This document shows positions 1-6,732 of a stretch of DNA of 27,623 bases, one piece after another. The notes beneath the pieces were generated by a model that did not search any database, was not told the origin of the DNA, and worked only from the letters and a program-made list of their open reading frames with translations. The stretch is from positions 1-27,623 of the forward strand of contig CAMOXW010000134.1 of the NCBI GenBank assembly GCA_946629405.1. The letters run 5' to 3'. A program made the position numbers and the translations under genes. Within the stretch, counting starts at the first letter, position 1, and the number at the start of each line of letters is the position of its first letter. This DNA comes from an uncultured Ruminococcus sp. (GTDB taxonomy: Bacteria; Bacillota_A; Clostridia; Oscillospirales; Ruminococcaceae).

Positions 1-106
1 AGAACTTATACCTGAAATGTCAGATGGCGCGCACTCAAATGTGGGCGTTGTAATGTTTTCAGTAGGTTTCACACTGATGATGATACTTGATGTGGCTCTT
101 GGGTAA
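1..106 (+). CDS. ZIP-family metal transporter, C-terminal end (partial)
   Basis: An open frame enters from the left edge (first full codon at base 2) and stops at TAA 104-106, giving 34 residues. The peptide begins ELIPEMSDGAH and ends in a hydrophobic helix closing with MMILDVALG. ZIP-family zinc/iron permeases end this way: a conserved ELIPE-type helix followed by a last membrane helix with LD near its end. The role inferred from the family is uptake or export of divalent metal across the cytoplasmic membrane. No terminator is visible between this gene and the methyltransferase 64 bases downstream, so the two may be cotranscribed. The call rests on a short tail only. Confidence 0.7.
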   Translation, partial: ELIPEMSDGAHSNVGVVMFSVGFTLMMILDVALG

Positions 107-170
107 GAGAAGTATTATTGATAAAAATCATAGACATATAAAACAAACTATTCAGAAAGAGGTAATGATC

Positions 171-794
171 ATGGGACTTATGAAGAAATTTTTTAGTCAG
201 ACAAGAAAACCTGAAGGCACTATGGGAAAGATGATGCTTTCGGGTATGAATTCAGGGCATGCAAAGCTGGCAGACTGGGGAATGAATCATCTTCCGGAGA
301 TATCTCCTGTACAAGCAGCTGATCTTGGCTGTGGTGCAGGCAGAAATGCCGGGGAGCTCCTGAAAAAATATCCTGACGCCGCTGTTACTGCGCTTGACTA
401 TTCTGAGCTTTCAGTCGAGAAGGCAAGGGAGTTCAATCAGGCAATGATAGATGAAGGAAGATGCAAAGTAATCCAGGGAGATGTTTCCAACCTTGCACTT
501 GAAGCGGACAGCTTTGAGCTTGTAACCGCATTTGAGACTATTTATTTCTGGCCGGGACTTGAAAAGTGCTTTTTACAGGTCGCAAGGATCCTTAAAAAGG
601 ACGGATATTTCATGATCTGCAATGAGTCAGACGGTAAAGATAAGAGCAGCAAGAGGTTTGAGTCTATCATTGACGGTATGCGATGCTATACTCCAGATGA
701 GATAGCTGCTGCTCTGAAAAAGGCCGGTTTTTCTGAGGTCAAGGGGTTCCATCACTCTTCAAAACCGTGGATAACAGTTATTGCTAAGAAATGA
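171..794 (+). CDS. Class I SAM-dependent methyltransferase
   Basis: A 207-residue protein with the Rossmann-type SAM-binding motif I at about residues 50-58 (DLGCGAGRN), an acidic residue ending strand 2 (LDYS, 76-78) and a GDV at 103-105 that would contact the adenine. This is the common class I methyltransferase fold (Methyltransf_11/25 type). The substrate cannot be read from sequence. I chose ATG 171 because a GAAAGAGGT ribosome site ends 7 bases before it. An in-frame ATG at 87 adds 28 residues without a ribosome site, and the ATG at 165 sits too close to the site. The protein has no signal peptide, so it is cytosolic. It may share a transcript with the upstream ZIP transporter and ends at a strong hairpin terminator. 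Confidence 0.85.
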   Translation: MGLMKKFFSQTRKPEGTMGKMMLSGMNSGHAKLADWGMNHLPEISPVQAADLGCGAGRNAGELLKKYPDAAVTALDYSELSVEKAREFNQAMIDEGRCKVIQGDVSNLALEADSFELVTAFETIYFWPGLEKCFLQVARILKKDGYFMICNESDGKDKSSKRFESIIDGMRCYTPDEIAAALKKAGFSEVKGFHHSSKPWITVIAKK

Positions 795-813
795 GAGTAT
801 CATAACTGACTAA

Positions 814-844
814 AAAAGGCTATGTTCAAAAGACATAGCCTTTT
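814..844. terminator. Bidirectional rho-independent terminator
   Basis: A perfect 12-bp stem (814-825 with 833-844) with a 7-base loop. The arms start with an A-run and end with a T-run, so it can stop transcripts from both the plus-strand methyltransferase and the convergent minus-strand anti-sigma/dockerin gene. Confidence 0.9.
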
Positions 845-855
845 AATTATTCTAC

Positions 856-3339
856 TTACTTGCGGCTGAAGAACGTAAGGTCTTCTTCACCGACTTTTCC
901 GTCGAAATTGAGATCGCCGTATGCCTCGCATCTTCCCAGAATTAGCCTTTGCTCGGCGTTGATATTATTCTGGAAATCCTTGTAATTCTCAATATAATAC
1001 CGCAGGTAATCTTCGTCAGCGCTGTTCACAAGTCCGTCCTCATTTATGTCGCCGGGCACTGCGGATTCTTTCAGGTACGCCAGCAAAAAGGCGCTGTCAA
1101 GCGAAGTTATATCACCGCTGCCGTTTATATCACCGAGATCTTCAATACAGTCGTTACTGAGTTTTGTCAGATATTTATCAATATAGTAATCAAGCAGAAC
1201 GTGTGCATCATAAACACTTACCCTGCCGTCTGAATTCAAATCGCAGGCAGCAGCCTTCTTCCGCATCTCATCAGTCAGGCTGAGATTTACCTCAACGCCT
1301 GTAAGTCTGCCGTTTATTACCGCTAATTCACCGTATCTTACAATTGCTTCGTCCTCATATCTGTAATCGCTGTTGAAATCTATCCTCTTGACCAGAAGTC
1401 TGCCTTCGGTAAAGTCGAACTCAAAGTTGGTAGGATACGAAGGATCGAGACTGTACCTCACATCGTTGTGTACGTCATACACGTTCACGCCGTGATAGTC
1501 TATTCCGCTGCCATAACCGCTTTCATAGCAGAGATCAGGATAACCGTCGCCTGTTACATCAGTGAAGTATTTTCTGCCGTACCAAAGTGAAAAACCGTCC
1601 GTATGAATGTCAACCCGCTCAGTTCCGCGTTCATACCAGAGGTTCGTATCGTCAGCACAGAATACTATACCCGGCAGATTGGATACTATCAAGCCGTTTT
1701 CTCCGTTTAAGGCTGATCTTTTAGTCCATTCATATACCTCTCCCCTGCCTATGCTTACGACGTAATTGCCAGAACTGAGCCTTGAAATATCAGGAGTTCC
1801 GGCAGTTGTAGTTGCCTTCTCAGTTATTGTAGCAGTTGTGGTGGTACTTGATGCTTTATCGTTCTTAGCGGGTGCAGTCGTTACCTTTCCGCTTTGCTCA
1901 TCAGGGTCAGCGGTAGTTGTAAGCACTTCATGCTGCTGAGGGTCAGCGGTTGTCGTTACAGCAGATGTAGTCGCTGCTGTAGTCGTTGCCGGCTCTGTAT
2001 AGCTGCCGTTCATCATCGCCTCAAGCTCGTCAATTGTATAGAAGCCGAGCCCCTCAGATGTCCGTTGAATAAGGCAGTCATCATATTTGTAGAGCATCCC
2101 GTATTCATTTCCGATCACGGGATAATCCTTGCCGTTCGTCACAACGACGAGGAAAGCATATTCCTGACCGATAACAGGCAGCTCACCGCTTCCAACTATG
2201 TCATGATACCATGTATTGTCGATCTCCTCGTCAGTCATAGTATTGCCGTTACCGTATTTCCCGCCGGTTTGGGTGAGCTTTTCGCCGAGCATATCGCGCA
2301 TTGAGATATAGCCGCCGGGAGTTGTTATCCCGACCGTGCTGCCCTCAGCGCAGATACCTCTTGTATCGCTGATGACGGTGACTTTAAGTACAGTTTCCGC
2401 ATGACAGCCGTTTTCATATGTCCCGACAGCCCTGTAGGATATACCGTCTACCCTGCCGATAATTATATCGTCAGAATTTTCGGCATCTTTCCTGATATCA
2501 GTGATATCGAAGGCGTAATCATACTCTGCTCCGGTATCAATAATGCTTTTCCCTTCAAGCTCTGCGGGAATCTCAGGCGTTTCAAGCAACGTTAGAGGGT
2601 AAGGTACGCTGAAACGCCACACATCACCCGGAATATAGTACATCTGCGTGCCGTTCACACTGCTTGACAGTTGGAGCTGCTGCGCCAAACGTGCCGGTGC
2701 ATCAGATGATGAACGATACTTCTCTGTCACTCCGTCATGCTCATAGTAAACTGTATTGTCACTTCCGAACCGGAGCGTGAACGCCTGTCCGCCTGAGCTG
2801 ACGTAAAAGGCGCAGTAGGGATTTTCCGGAACCCCGGTGCCGATTAGCTCCCATTCAGTTGAGTTGAATGCTTCTGCAAAGCTCATGACTTTTTCAGGCA
2901 AAAGCTCAAGTACGCAAGGGTCGGAAGGCTTCACCATGAACCTTATCCTTCCGCCGGAGATATCGCCGAACGGAGCGCTGCTTTCGGGATTGCTCTGAGC
3001 GGTTGCTGCTGTTGTTTCAGTCTGAGATGTCAGAGTATCGGGCTTACTCTTTGAACTTCTCAGAAGGACAAATCCTCCCACACAGGCTCCAGCCGCAATA
3101 ACGATCGCTGAAGCTGTCGCAAGAATCTTTCTCCAGACTGGTCTGCGGTATACCTCGACGCCTGAGACAACAGTTATATTTTCAGCTTCTTCTGTTCTGA
3201 CATTTGTCTTCTTTTCTGTCCTTTCAAATAATCTCGCGATATCCTTTTTGGTAACAGCCTGATAGCTCTCAGCCATTTTTTCAAGCATTTCCTCATCGGC
3301 GTTTTCAAGCGCACTGAGGTCTAAATCATTATTTTTCAT
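856..3339 (-). CDS. Membrane-spanning putative anti-sigma protein with dockerin-like C-terminus
   Basis: An 827-residue protein encoded 12 bases after the ECF sigma factor, with ribosome site GGAGGG upstream of ATG. Visible layout: an acidic/charged cytosolic region (1-68), one membrane helix (about 70-93), a Ser/Thr linker, an extracellular region (about 125-445), a long Thr/Ala-rich linker (448-515), a second region with an FG-GAP/VCBS-like loop (DVTGDGYPD, 594-602), and four dockerin-type calcium loops starting at D700, D737, D764 and D809 (DLNSDGRVSVYD and relatives). Family knowledge: single-pass anti-sigma factors of this layout hold an ECF sigma at the membrane, and dockerin loops bind Ca2+ and, in cellulosomes, cohesins. 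Inference: an outside ligand or scaffold controls the sigma factor. No classical zinc anti-sigma motif is visible, so the anti-sigma role rests on context and topology. It could instead be only a surface protein regulated by that sigma factor. Confidence 0.72.
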   Translation of the reverse strand: MKNNDLDLSALENADEEMLEKMAESYQAVTKKDIARLFERTEKKTNVRTEEAENITVVSGVEVYRRPVWRKILATASAIVIAAGACVGGFVLLRSSKSKPDTLTSQTETTAATAQSNPESSAPFGDISGGRIRFMVKPSDPCVLELLPEKVMSFAEAFNSTEWELIGTGVPENPYCAFYVSSGGQAFTLRFGSDNTVYYEHDGVTEKYRSSSDAPARLAQQLQLSSSVNGTQMYYIPGDVWRFSVPYPLTLLETPEIPAELEGKSIIDTGAEYDYAFDITDIRKDAENSDDIIIGRVDGISYRAVGTYENGCHAETVLKVTVISDTRGICAEGSTVGITTPGGYISMRDMLGEKLTQTGGKYGNGNTMTDEEIDNTWYHDIVGSGELPVIGQEYAFLVVVTNGKDYPVIGNEYGMLYKYDDCLIQRTSEGLGFYTIDELEAMMNGSYTEPATTTAATTSAVTTTADPQQHEVLTTTADPDEQSGKVTTAPAKNDKASSTTTTATITEKATTTAGTPDISRLSSGNYVVSIGRGEVYEWTKRSALNGENGLIVSNLPGIVFCADDTNLWYERGTERVDIHTDGFSLWYGRKYFTDVTGDGYPDLCYESGYGSGIDYHGVNVYDVHNDVRYSLDPSYPTNFEFDFTEGRLLVKRIDFNSDYRYEDEAIVRYGELAVINGRLTGVEVNLSLTDEMRKKAAACDLNSDGRVSVYDAHVLLDYYIDKYLTKLSNDCIEDLGDINGSGDITSLDSAFLLAYLKESAVPGDINEDGLVNSADEDYLRYYIENYKDFQNNINAEQRLILGRCEAYGDLNFDGKVGEEDLTFFSRK

Positions 3340-3351
3340 AGTCAGCCCTCC

Positions 3352-3915
3352 TCACAAAGAGATGTCTTCCTTCTCAAGCAGCTCCTTCAGTCTCCTGACA
3401 GCGCGCCCGCAGCGTACCCGGATGTTTTCCGGTGTCAGCGAGACCATTGCGGCTATCTCTTTTGCACTTCTTCCGTAGTAATACTTCTGGATGATTATTG
3501 TAGAATCCGGTTCGCCAAGCTCAGTTATCTTTTGGAGTATAACTCTCCGTCGTTCCTTTTGCTCAGCCTCATTGACGATATCCTGCTCAGACGGCAGCTC
3601 ACGGATGTTCTCGTCATCAAGAGAGAAGTGTCCGGAACCGGCAGTCTGCTTCCGGTAGACGTCAGACGCAATCCTACGCGCAACAGTGCCGATAAATCCG
3701 GACATATCGCCGCTCAGTTCCTTAGTGCTGTCGTAGCTTCTGAATACGTCGGCAAAAACGTCACAGACGCATTCGTCGATATCCTCACGGCTCACACAGC
3801 TTCTAAGCCTGTTGAAAACTATCGTGTAAACATAATTACAGTAAGCTGAAAACAGCTCCTTGTCTGCCTGTTCGCTCGATATCTGATGTTTTCCGCGATA
3901 TTCCCCATGCGTCAT
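3352..3915 (-). CDS. ECF-type RNA polymerase sigma factor
   Basis: A 187-residue sigma-70 family protein. Region 2 lies at about residues 22-90, with the acidic helix DIDECVCDVFADVF (45-58) followed by a basic segment. Region 4 is at about 122-178, with a helix-turn-helix carrying YGRSAKEIAAMV (147-158) and a basic recognition helix (IRVRCGRAVRRLKE). I chose ATG 3915 because AAGGGG lies at the right distance; upstream in-frame ATGs at 3945 and 3999 lack a ribosome site. The downstream gene starts 12 bases after its stop, with its ribosome site overlapping the end of this frame, so the two are translationally linked. Such pairs are normally sigma/anti-sigma. The target regulon cannot be read from this window. 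Confidence 0.88.
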   Translation of the reverse strand: MTHGEYRGKHQISSEQADKELFSAYCNYVYTIVFNRLRSCVSREDIDECVCDVFADVFRSYDSTKELSGDMSGFIGTVARRIASDVYRKQTAGSGHFSLDDENIRELPSEQDIVNEAEQKERRRVILQKITELGEPDSTIIIQKYYYGRSAKEIAAMVSLTPENIRVRCGRAVRRLKELLEKEDISL

Positions 3916-4031
3916 ATTCTCACCCCTTACGAAGTCTGATAAATGCATTTTTCTGACTTTCACTATATCTATTCCTGAAAAAGCGCAGGGATATAACATA
4001 TCCTAAAAAATATTTTTATTTTAATTAAGAA

Positions 4032-4072
4032 AAAACGGTCCGGGAGCAGATGATATGCCTCCGGACCGTTTT
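4032..4072 (-). terminator. Terminator of pta
   Basis: A perfect 12-bp stem (4032-4043 with 4061-4072) with a 17-base loop. On the minus strand it is followed by a run of six T, as expected just after the pta stop codon. Confidence 0.88.
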
Positions 4073-4091
4073 GACTATGATAGTTTAAAGA

Positions 4092-5108
4092 TCAGGCCAT
4101 GCCTGCGGTGATGATAGCCATTTTGTAGACCTCATCCGCTGTGCAGCCTCTTGAAAGGTCGTTGATAGGTGCGTTAAGCCCCTGGAGAATAGGACCGTAT
4201 GCCTCGAATCCTCCAAGTCTCTGAGCGATCTTATAGCCGATGTTTCCAGCCTCTATGAGCGGGAATATGAAGGTGTTTGCCTGTCCTGCAACCTTTGAAT
4301 CAGGGCACTTTGTCTTAGCGACCTCAGCCGAAACAGCAGCGTCAAACTGGAACTCACCGTCGATAACGAGGTCAGGGTCAAGAGCACGCGCCTCAATAAC
4401 TGCGTCGTGGCTGAGCTGAACTGTGCCGCCCTTGCCGGATCCGTATGTTGAGAAGCTGAGAACAGCTACCTTAGGATCAATACCGAAGAAATCAGCAGTC
4501 CTTGCGGTCTCAACAGCTACCTCAGCAAGCTGTCTTGCAGCGCTGAGAACAACGTTTCCGTCCTTGTCAAGTCTGTCAGTATATCCGAGATTGATAGCAC
4601 AGTCGCCCATTGCTATCTTCTCCTCCTTGCCGTCCTTTTCACGGAAGAGGATGAATGATGAACTTACAAGATTAGAGCCCTTCTTTGTCTTGATGATCTG
4701 GAGTGCAGGTCTTACTGTATCAGCGGTAGAATATGTTGCACCGCCAAGGAGAGCGTCTGCCTTGCCAGCCTTAACGAGCATAGTGCCAAAATAGTTGGAC
4801 TTCTGGAGAGCGCTGCGGCACTCCTCCTCAGTCATCTTGCCCTTGCGGAGCTCAAACATCTGTGCAACGAGTGCATCCATTTCAGGATATGTTGCGGGAT
4901 CAACAATCTCTGCACCGCTGATATCGAAGCCGCCTGCGGATGCAGCAGCCTTTACCTCGTCAACGTTTCCGCAGAGGATAACGCCCATAAGTCCCTCGCT
5001 GAGCAGTCTGTCTGCTGCTGAAAGTATACGGTTATCGCTGCCCTCAGTAAAAACGATAGTCTTCTTGCTTGCCTTTAAATTTGTAATAAGCTTGTCAAAC
5101 ATTCCCAT
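4092..5108 (-). CDS. pta: Phosphate acetyltransferase
   Basis: A 338-residue enzyme of the PTA/PTB family, the usual length for the short clostridial form. It interconverts acetyl-CoA plus phosphate with acetyl phosphate plus CoA, the first step of acetate formation in fermentation. Recognisable stretches include the N-terminal TIVFTEGSDNRI, the central NYFGTMLVKAGKADALLGG with TADTVRPALQ, FSTYGSGKGG, VDGEFQFDAA, and the C-terminal GGFEAYGPILQGLNAPINDLS. The start is fixed by GGAGGT eight bases upstream. It sits alone between its own promoter and terminator; the acetate kinase partner is not in this window. Cytosolic. Confidence 0.96.
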   Translation of the reverse strand: MGMFDKLITNLKASKKTIVFTEGSDNRILSAADRLLSEGLMGVILCGNVDEVKAAASAGGFDISGAEIVDPATYPEMDALVAQMFELRKGKMTEEECRSALQKSNYFGTMLVKAGKADALLGGATYSTADTVRPALQIIKTKKGSNLVSSSFILFREKDGKEEKIAMGDCAINLGYTDRLDKDGNVVLSAARQLAEVAVETARTADFFGIDPKVAVLSFSTYGSGKGGTVQLSHDAVIEARALDPDLVIDGEFQFDAAVSAEVAKTKCPDSKVAGQANTFIFPLIEAGNIGYKIAQRLGGFEAYGPILQGLNAPINDLSRGCTADEVYKMAIITAGMA

Positions 5109-5142
5109 TTGGTTTTACCTCCAAAGTAAAAATTCTATTATT

Positions 5143-5171
5143 ATTATAGCATAACCACATCCGTTTTTCAA
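5143..5171 (-). promoter_or_regulatory. Promoter of pta
   Basis: On the minus strand, TTGAAA (5166-5171), a 17-bp spacer and TATAAT (5143-5148), about 35 bases upstream of the pta start codon. A near-consensus housekeeping promoter. Confidence 0.75.
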
Positions 5172-5221
5172 TACCTTTTTCAGTTTTTTTATCTGTCTGT
5201 AAAATATGCCTGTATCAGCAA

Positions 5222-5244
5222 AGAGGACGCGGAATGCGTCCTCT
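5222..5244 (-). terminator. Hairpin after the cyclophilin gene
   Basis: A perfect 9-bp GC-rich stem (5222-5230 with 5236-5244) and a 5-base loop, 11 bases beyond the cyclophilin stop. The following T-run on the minus strand is short (TTT), so termination may be partial. Confidence 0.65.
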
Positions 5245-5254
5245 CTTAACCGGA

Positions 5255-5725
5255 TCAGTCGATAGTTACTTTCTTCATAATCTGAGGTGTAACAGGCTTG
5301 TCATTGCGATCTGTAGCAGTTTCAGCTATCTCGTCAACCACCTCAATGCCCTCTGTTACCTTGCCGAATGCAGCATAGTTGCCATCAAGATACGGAGCGT
5401 CCTCGTGCATGATGAAGAACTGTGAGCCCGCTGAATCAGGCATCATTGAACGTGCCATTGAGATAACGCCTCTGGTGTGTTTCAGATCGTTCTTCACACC
5501 GTTTGAAGAAAATTCGCCCTTGATATTCCATCCGGGACCACCGGTACCTGTACCCTTGGGACAGCCGCCCTGTATCATGAATCCTGAGATTACTCTGTGG
5601 AATGTAAGCCCGTCATAAAAGCCGCTTCTCACAAGCTTCTCGAAGTTCTCGCAGGTGATCGGAGCAATATCAGGATAAAGCTCTATCTTTATCTTCTTTC
5701 CGTTTTCCATTTCAATAGTTACCAT
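5255..5725 (-). CDS. Cyclophilin-type peptidyl-prolyl cis-trans isomerase
   Basis: A 156-residue single-domain cyclophilin that catalyses proline cis-trans isomerisation in protein folding. It shows the family's active-site stretches: FHRVISGFMIQGG (42-54, catalytic Arg44), GVISMAR, AGSQFFI (99-105) and YAAFGKVTEG. Bacterial cyclophilins often have LDG..AVFGKV at that last site, so the DGNYAAFGKV form here is a normal variant. ATG 5725 is chosen because GGAGGT lies 7 bases upstream. The ATG at 5740 falls inside that ribosome site and overlaps the stop of the upstream gene (TAATG). No signal peptide, so cytosolic. It is the second gene of an operon with the repeat-containing exported protein. 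Confidence 0.93.
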   Translation of the reverse strand: MVTIEMENGKKIKIELYPDIAPITCENFEKLVRSGFYDGLTFHRVISGFMIQGGCPKGTGTGGPGWNIKGEFSSNGVKNDLKHTRGVISMARSMMPDSAGSQFFIMHEDAPYLDGNYAAFGKVTEGIEVVDEIAETATDRNDKPVTPQIMKKVTID

Positions 5726-5739
5726 AATTTTGACCTCCA

Positions 5740-6261
5740 TTAGCCTATAGTTATCTGTAACGTTGAAGGGGCAGTATAATGCTCGCTTTCAATGTCGCTG
5801 TCTCTTTTGGGCGGCGATGTCGAATACTTCTCCTGATATTCCTCGAGAGGATTCTTCTTAACCGTTGCTGCGGTCGGATCCTCTGTGACAGGCACAGTCT
5901 CAGGCTCTATTACCCTTATCACTCTCCCGAGAATATCGGTAACATATTCGACCTGAGGCTCAGAATCCGGTTCGGTAGCTGAATCTGTATTCTCAATAGT
6001 TCCTATTATCCGTCCGAGTATGTCAGTGACATACTCAACGCCCGGCTGCTGCGGATTTGTGACAGTGTAGGTCTGCGTACCGGCAAGACTTGTCGGCGCG
6101 ACATCGTTTCTTCTTGTAGCGACTGTATTCGTTGCTGAACGCCTGGCTGCCTCATCTTCTCTGCTGCGCTTCATGTTCTCTGCACACGATCTTCCAGCAA
6201 GCATTACGAGCACCGCTGCTAAGGCTGCGATAATTATAGCCGCTGATCTGCGTTCTCCCAC
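5740..6261 (-). CDS. Small exported or membrane-anchored protein with two internal repeats
   Basis: A 173-residue protein of unknown function. Residues 7-22 form a single hydrophobic helix after two arginines, a signal anchor or uncleaved signal. The rest is hydrophilic and low in complexity, rich in Thr, Glu and Pro. Two near-identical 16-residue units, VEYVTDILGR(I/V)I, lie at 75-90 and 104-119, joined by an acidic linker. The gene starts at GTG, with GGAGGG five bases upstream and a perfect promoter behind it. It is followed directly by a cyclophilin gene. I do not recognise the family. The repeat units could be short binding motifs or folding units displayed outside the membrane. Confidence 0.8.
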   Translation of the reverse strand: MGERRSAAIIIAALAAVLVMLAGRSCAENMKRSREDEAARRSATNTVATRRNDVAPTSLAGTQTYTVTNPQQPGVEYVTDILGRIIGTIENTDSATEPDSEPQVEYVTDILGRVIRVIEPETVPVTEDPTAATVKKNPLEEYQEKYSTSPPKRDSDIESEHYTAPSTLQITIG

Positions 6262-6294
6262 ACTATCCCTCCGTTCTCAAAACGTTACAAGACA

Positions 6295-6323
6295 ATTATA
6301 ACCTCTGCGCCGGAAAATGTCAA
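6295..6323 (-). promoter_or_regulatory. Consensus promoter of the repeat-protein/cyclophilin operon
   Basis: On the minus strand, TTGACA (6318-6323), a 17-bp spacer and TATAAT (6295-6300), about 33 bases upstream of the GTG start. It matches the housekeeping sigma consensus at all twelve positions. Confidence 0.82.
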
Positions 6324-6358
6324 GTCTTTGCTGCTTATAAACCTTGTGCAACATACAC

Positions 6359-6387
6359 TTGACAGAAATCAAACAAAGTGCTATTAT
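6359..6387 (+). promoter_or_regulatory. Promoter of the DUF1858 gene
   Basis: TTGACA (6359-6364), a 17-bp spacer and TATTAT (6382-6387), about 65 bases upstream of the start. It is divergent from the promoter at 6295-6323, with the two -35 boxes 35 bp apart. Confidence 0.78.
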
Positions 6388-6452
6388 ATATATACAGCTC
6401 AGCTGTGCTCTCCGTTATACGGAGGCAAGGTTAAAACAGGAGGTCTAAAGCT

Positions 6453-6653
6453 ATGGCACAGGTTACAAAAGATATGAGAATAGGTGAGCTCTTACAGCTC
6501 GACAAGGATGTTTCCCCTATCCTTCTCAGCATTGGTATGCACTGTCTCGGATGTCCCGCTTCACAGATGGAGACTATCGAGGAGGCTGCTGCTGTTCACG
6601 GTGTTGATGTTGACGAGCTTGTAAAAGCTCTGAACGACAAGATAGCAGGCTGA
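6453..6653 (+). CDS. DUF1858 domain protein (small CxxC redox-disulfide protein)
   Basis: A 66-residue protein that is a single DUF1858 domain: an N-terminal segment VTKDMRIGELLQLDKDVSPILLSIGMHCLGCP with the CLGC pair at residues 31-34, then ETIEEAAAVHGVDVDELVKALN. Members of this family often stand beside hybrid-cluster or other redox proteins and carry a redox-active or metal-binding cysteine pair. Here it is monocistronic, with its own promoter, an AGGAGGT ribosome site and a strong terminator, and no hybrid-cluster gene is nearby. Cytosolic. The partner and exact role are unknown. Confidence 0.88.
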   Translation: MAQVTKDMRIGELLQLDKDVSPILLSIGMHCLGCPASQMETIEEAAAVHGVDVDELVKALNDKIAG

Positions 6654-6661
6654 CATTATCG

Positions 6662-6689
6662 GCAGGTCATTGAATGGCCTGCTTTTTTT
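6662..6689 (+). terminator. Terminator of the DUF1858 gene
   Basis: A 9-bp stem (6662-6670 with 6674-6682, one G-T pair), a three-base loop and a run of seven T. Confidence 0.9.
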
Positions 6690-6701
6690 GTACAGATACA
6701 G

Positions 6702-6727
6702 AAAAGCCGGACGTATATCCGGCTTTT
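6702..6727 (-). terminator. Terminator of the U32-like gene
   Basis: A perfect 10-bp stem (6702-6711 with 6718-6727) and a 6-base loop, five bases beyond the stop of the minus-strand U32-like gene. It carries A/T arms and can act in both directions. Confidence 0.85.
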
Positions 6728-6732
6728 TATAT

